46,611 bases of DNA from an uncultured bacterium. Lineage in GTDB: Bacteria > Verrucomicrobiota > Lentisphaeria > Victivallales > Victivallaceae. Of this stretch, positions 43,301 through 46,611 are shown one piece after another. The DNA lies in assembly GCA_900551245.1 (NCBI GenBank), contig URVC01000036.1, positions 1-46,611 of the forward strand, in the 5' to 3' direction. The position numbers were made by a program, and so were the translations under genes. Below the pieces are notes generated by a model, which was not told where the DNA came from, searched no databases, and saw only the letters and a program-made list of their open reading frames with translations. Position 1 is the stretch's first letter. Each line of letters begins with the position of its first letter.

Positions 43301-44014
43301 ATGCAGTACAGATGGAACCCCTTTCAAGCCGGTCGTCGAGGAAAATTCACGCTTATTGAGTTGCTAATTGTTATAGCGATCATCGCCATCCTGGCGGCGA
43401 TGTTGCTTCCGGCGCTGAACAAGGCCCGCAATTCCGCCCGAAAGTCCACCTGTGCCAACAATTTGAAACAGCTTGGGACCTACCTGAACTTCTATCTTGA
43501 TGAGTACAACGGGTACTATCCGGCCTATGCGCAGGACGAAGCCGGCACCTTCTGGTCGTCGCGGCTCTGCCGCCTCTACCAATACAAGGGGGACAAGGAC
43601 GCCACCTACTCCGCGTTCAGCAACGACCGCAATGTAACCGCCCGCTGTCCGGTCCGGGAAATGGACAACGAAACCTATCGAACGCTGAAGGGCGGCTCCC
43701 ACTTCTGGGGCATGTACGGCGTCAACTACCTCTATTTCGCCAACTCGGAAACCGGCAAAACTTCTCTTGCTAAAAAAGTGACCAGAATCAAGGCGCCCGC
43801 GCAGAAGATTTACGCCGTGGACGGCCGCGAACTCGACGCCGGCGAGATCGCCAGCCCCGCCTGGTCCAAAGCCTATCCCAGCGGCAGGCATGACAATCAG
43901 ACCAACATTCTGTACGCGGATTTCCACGTCGGCTCCTCGTTGTGGCAGGTCATTACCAATCAGGTCGACGACCGCGCGCAATACAAATACTGGCATCTTA
44001 CCACCATGCAATAA
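43301..44014 (+). CDS. Prepilin-type N-terminal domain protein with H-x9-D motif
   Basis: This 237-residue protein has a 15-residue leader, then FTLIELLIVIAIIAILAAML with Glu at mature position 5. The C-terminal motif is HDNQTNILYADFHVG, H-x9-D with Phe in place of the usual Gly. The residue before the cleavage point is Lys, not Gly. A GGGAGGA ribosome site precedes the start. It is 101 nt after the regulator and 13 nt before the DNRLRE-like gene, paralleling the cassette at 26119-30950. Role unknown; surface or secretion-linked by analogy with pseudopilins. Confidence 0.8.
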   Translation: MQYRWNPFQAGRRGKFTLIELLIVIAIIAILAAMLLPALNKARNSARKSTCANNLKQLGTYLNFYLDEYNGYYPAYAQDEAGTFWSSRLCRLYQYKGDKDATYSAFSNDRNVTARCPVREMDNETYRTLKGGSHFWGMYGVNYLYFANSETGKTSLAKKVTRIKAPAQKIYAVDGRELDAGEIASPAWSKAYPSGRHDNQTNILYADFHVGSSLWQVITNQVDDRAQYKYWHLTTMQ

Positions 44015-44027
44015 GGAGTCCTTCATC

Positions 44028-44663
44028 ATGCAGAAAAAAATCTTCACGCTGTTGACCGTATCGATTCTCGGCGCACTCCCGCTCGCCGCGGCGACGCTGA
44101 CCACCCGGACCGCACCGGAAACCGACGGCTGTCTGATCGACACCGACAACGACGGCATCGTCGACAAGGCGACCGCGGTAAAGACCGACGGAGAAGCCCG
44201 CGAAGCGATTTCCGGCAAACTCTGGAAGCAGAACCGCAAGGCGGTGTTCGAATTTCCGCTTCCGGCGCTGGAAAAACCGGTGAAAAAGGCGACCCTCAAA
44301 CTCTGTCTCAACGGAAAATTCGGCTGCCATCCGGAAAAGGCCGGCGCCTCCGGTCCGGAAACCGACCTCTACTACTACCTCGCCCCCGAAGCGGACGGCA
44401 AGATCGAACTGGTCGACGACAACGGCACGAAACTCTCCACCGCCCTGCCCGGCAAGCCGGTTGAAAATGTCCGGAAAGCGGTCTCCATCGACGTCACCCG
44501 CGCCGTGCAGGAGGCGAGCCGGGCAAAATCCGCGTGGATCGGCTTCCGTCTCGAAGCCGCCGCGAACGCCGCCGCCGGGAGCGGCTGGCGCTGGCGCACC
44601 GCCGACTTCGCCGAAGCGAACGGCAAACAGTTCGCCCCCACGCTGCTCATCGTAACCGAATAG
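44028..44663 (+). CDS. Secreted DNRLRE/CBM96-like protein
   Basis: The 211-residue protein has a signal peptide (KKIFTLLTVSILGALPLAAA). Next comes an acidic loop, DTDNDGIVD, that fits calcium-binding loops of the thrombospondin-3/dockerin type. The remaining beta-rich domain carries AVFEFPLPAL, KKATLKLCL, VSIDVTRAVQEA, IGFRLEA and FAPTLLIV. This order (strand 'F.F.LP', 'A.L.L', 'DVT..V', 'PTL.V') is the DNRLRE/CBM96 jelly-roll pattern, a presumed carbohydrate-binding module found in many PVC-phylum secreted proteins. It has no catalytic domain, so it may work as a free binding protein. AAGGAGT precedes the start, and the next gene's ribosome site abuts its stop. Confidence 0.65.
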   Translation: MQKKIFTLLTVSILGALPLAAATLTTRTAPETDGCLIDTDNDGIVDKATAVKTDGEAREAISGKLWKQNRKAVFEFPLPALEKPVKKATLKLCLNGKFGCHPEKAGASGPETDLYYYLAPEADGKIELVDDNGTKLSTALPGKPVENVRKAVSIDVTRAVQEASRAKSAWIGFRLEAAANAAAGSGWRWRTADFAEANGKQFAPTLLIVTE

Positions 44664-44672
44664 GAGGCGGTC

Positions 44673-46611
44673 ATGAGATTCCCCATGGTCTGGAGCGGCC
44701 TGCTGGCGTTCTGCACACTGCCGCTCGCGGCGGTCACCCTCTACCCCGCCGCCGGAGGGAGCAACCTGCGCGTGCCGGTCATCGCGCCCGTTCCGGGCGG
44801 AGCCCGGGGCAATGCGGTCGACTTTGAAGGGGTCCGGTTCACCTACGAGCTGCGGCCGCACTTTCAGGCGGCGGAATCCGGCGAGCTGGAGTTTTTTCTG
44901 CGCGACCTGCCCCGCCGCCGGGAGAAATCCGTCCTCGTCCTCACCGGTGTCGACGGCAGCAGCATCGAGCTCCGGGTGGAGCCGGCGAGCGCCGGCCGCA
45001 CCGTTTCCCTGCGCGGCAACGGGCGGAAAGTCACCTCCTCCGAACGGCCGGAGATCGGCAAATGGCAGCGGTATCAACTTGCACTGCGTCCCGGCGAAGC
45101 GCTGTTTCACGGCGGTGGGAAAAGCATCGCCCTTCCACTGCCGGCCGGATTCCGGCCGGTCCGCCTGACCGTCTACGCCGCGATGACCGATGAACTCCGC
45201 TACCGCTCCGGCGGAGCGGAGCTGACGCTCGACTGGGAGAAGGACTACGCCGCCCGGGTCAAACCGGCGAAAAATTCCGGCGGCGTCTCCGCTTCTCTGC
45301 ACGGGTTCGACAGCTTCGCCGTCTCGACCGACCCGAAGAAGCGCGACTGCCCGACGCTCCAGCTGGTCAACTCCACCGGCAGCGCCCGGACGCTCCAGCT
45401 GGACTACGCAATCAAAAGCGAACAGCGCAAACTCGATCAGCGCTGGAAACAGCAGATCACCCTCGCTCCGGGCGAAGAGAAGATCGAAGCAGTCCGGTTC
45501 CCCTTCCCGCTCGCAACCGATCTCTACCATCTGGAGCTGAAGGTCACCGGCACGGACACGGGGAAACAGTTCCGCCGCCATTTCCTCCACGTCGAACCGC
45601 GCGGCGAAAAACCCGGCCCCGGCCTGTTCGGCCTGCATGACTGCGACGTGAACGTCTTCGGCTTCTGGCCGGACGCCCTGCCGCTGCGCTTTGCCCACAA
45701 ATACCTGCGCTGGGGCTACGTCGTCGGTCCGGCGTGGTTGAAGGACTTCCACGGCGATTACGGACTCGACCCCGATACGCCCCCCGCCGAATGGAACTGG
45801 AACGAAAAGCTCGACTGGGAGCTCGCTTCCGGGCGGGAGATGTACGTCTGTCTGCAGAGCACGCCGCTCTCCGACTGGCAGCGGGCGCGCCCCTACTCGA
45901 AGATGCGCAAATTCGCCTGGGGGTGGAGCGGCGGCTTCCCGAAGCTCGACCGCTACGCGGAATTCGTGCGCGCCGCAGGAGAACGGTACAAGGGGAAGAT
46001 CCGCCGGTGGGAGGTGGAGAACGAGCCGAATGCCTCCAGCCACATGCCGGATAAGCCGGGCGATTACGCCGCAATCTGCAAAACCGTTTCCGCCGTGCTC
46101 AAGCCGATCGACCGCGCCAACGTGATCTTCGGCATCAGCGGCACCAGCACCTTCGTGCCGTGGATGAAACAGGTGCTGGCCCTCGGCGGATATCCGGCGC
46201 TCGACGCGATCAGCTGGCACACCTACACCACCCCCGAACAGCCGGACAAGGCGGGACTGCCCGCCATGCTCCGCGAAGCCCGGGAAACCGCCGCACAATA
46301 CCGGCGTTTCTTCAACTCCGAAACCGGCGTGCTGACCGCGTTCCGCTACGAGGCGGAGCAGCCGATTCCGCCGGAAGTTGTCGCGGAGAAGGTCGCCGCC
46401 CGCGCCACCGGCTTCGTCTCGAAAAACGCCTGGCCCGGCCGGGTCAACGACGAATATCAGTCTTCGATGTCGATCGTCAAAAACGCGGCGATCAACTTCC
46501 TCGCCGGCGTCGAGGCGTTCGTCTTCTTCGGCTGGAATCCGAAATGGCCTGCCGATCCGGCGAAGTGGGAGCAGAACACCCCTTCGTTTTCGCTGATCTC
46601 CGCCACCACCG
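44673..46611 (+). CDS. Secreted clan GH-A glycoside hydrolase-like protein, 3' end cut by the window
   Basis: The reading frame is open from ATG 44673 (GGAGG 6 nt upstream) to the window end, giving 646 codons without a stop. It begins with a signal peptide (MRFPMVWSGLLAFCTLPLAA) and a beta-rich region (about 30-300), followed by a TIM barrel. The barrel has RRWEVENEPN with the acid/base Glu451, DAISWHTYTTPE, and RRFFNSETGV with the nucleophile Glu550. The Asn-Glu-Pro motif and the order of acids indicate clan GH-A, nearest by eye to GH39/GH5. It resembles the protein at 26119-29001 in overall plan, though not closely in sequence. It is the fourth gene of the 42138 cassette. Substrate unknown. 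Confidence 0.7.
   Translation, partial: MRFPMVWSGLLAFCTLPLAAVTLYPAAGGSNLRVPVIAPVPGGARGNAVDFEGVRFTYELRPHFQAAESGELEFFLRDLPRRREKSVLVLTGVDGSSIELRVEPASAGRTVSLRGNGRKVTSSERPEIGKWQRYQLALRPGEALFHGGGKSIALPLPAGFRPVRLTVYAAMTDELRYRSGGAELTLDWEKDYAARVKPAKNSGGVSASLHGFDSFAVSTDPKKRDCPTLQLVNSTGSARTLQLDYAIKSEQRKLDQRWKQQITLAPGEEKIEAVRFPFPLATDLYHLELKVTGTDTGKQFRRHFLHVEPRGEKPGPGLFGLHDCDVNVFGFWPDALPLRFAHKYLRWGYVVGPAWLKDFHGDYGLDPDTPPAEWNWNEKLDWELASGREMYVCLQSTPLSDWQRARPYSKMRKFAWGWSGGFPKLDRYAEFVRAAGERYKGKIRRWEVENEPNASSHMPDKPGDYAAICKTVSAVLKPIDRANVIFGISGTSTFVPWMKQVLALGGYPALDAISWHTYTTPEQPDKAGLPAMLREARETAAQYRRFFNSETGVLTAFRYEAEQPIPPEVVAEKVAARATGFVSKNAWPGRVNDEYQSSMSIVKNAAINFLAGVEAFVFFGWNPKWPADPAKWEQNTPSFSLISATT

Noticed and set aside
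43998..46298. 766-codon minus-strand open frame opposite the prepilin/DNRLRE/glycosidase genes
   Set aside because: The plus strand encodes signal peptides, ribosome sites and catalytic motifs; the minus frame spans several of these genes and shows no motif.

Overview
The window looks like chromosomal DNA of a GC-rich, Gram-negative-type bacterium. It carries LptD, HldD and a Pal-type lipoprotein, so an outer membrane with heptose-containing LPS is likely. Three separate single genes encode proteins with a type IV prepilin N-terminus and a C-terminal H-x9-D motif, and glycoside hydrolases are paired with GntR-type regulators that carry LacI-like sensor domains. This combination is typical of Lentisphaerota (Victivallis-like) and related PVC bacteria. 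The assignment is inferred from gene content, not from a marker gene. No rRNA, tRNA or CRISPR array was seen.

Layout. (1) 1-3004: the start of a CorA-like metal transporter (minus) with a long structured leader, diverging from a GH2 beta-mannosidase. (2) 3011-4922: two unrecognised minus-strand genes built from four copies of one domain. (3) 5017-13144: a minus-strand envelope cluster reading, in transcription order, Nudix hydrolase, PlsC-like acyltransferase, a zinc dehydrogenase with a duplicated nucleotide-binding region, lptD, hldD and rsmB. (4) 13333-17225, plus strand: coaE, rho, an FtsB/DivIC-like septum protein and a triple LysM protein. (5) 17327-20483, minus strand: ilvE-panC-hisD operon. 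(6) 20735-25126, plus strand: pal, then a methyl-cycle operon of metK, a PfkB sugar/adenosine kinase and ahcY.

(7) 25351-31011: a lone prepilin-like gene, convergent with a minus-strand operon of regulator, prepilin-like protein and secreted clan GH-A glycosidase. (8) 31042-35462: rhamnose use, with a GH78 alpha-L-rhamnosidase and L-rhamnose isomerase divergent from an AraC regulator. (9) 35562-41844: a visibly AT-richer island with a restriction-modification pair (small M-like subunit plus a 1341-residue nuclease/helicase/methylase) tightly coupled to a dGTPase-like HD protein. (10) 42060-46611: a second cassette in the same order as (7), namely regulator, prepilin-like protein, DNRLRE/CBM-like secreted protein and clan GH-A glycosidase, the last cut off by the window end.

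The most interesting parts are the R-M/dGTPase island, the repeated regulator-pseudopilin-glycosidase cassette, the four-copy domain family at 3011-4922, and the CorA-like leader with a possible acidic/proline leader peptide and mutually exclusive hairpins. Several promoters match the sigma-70 consensus closely with 17-bp spacers, and those upstream of the sugar genes overlap AT-rich palindromes.
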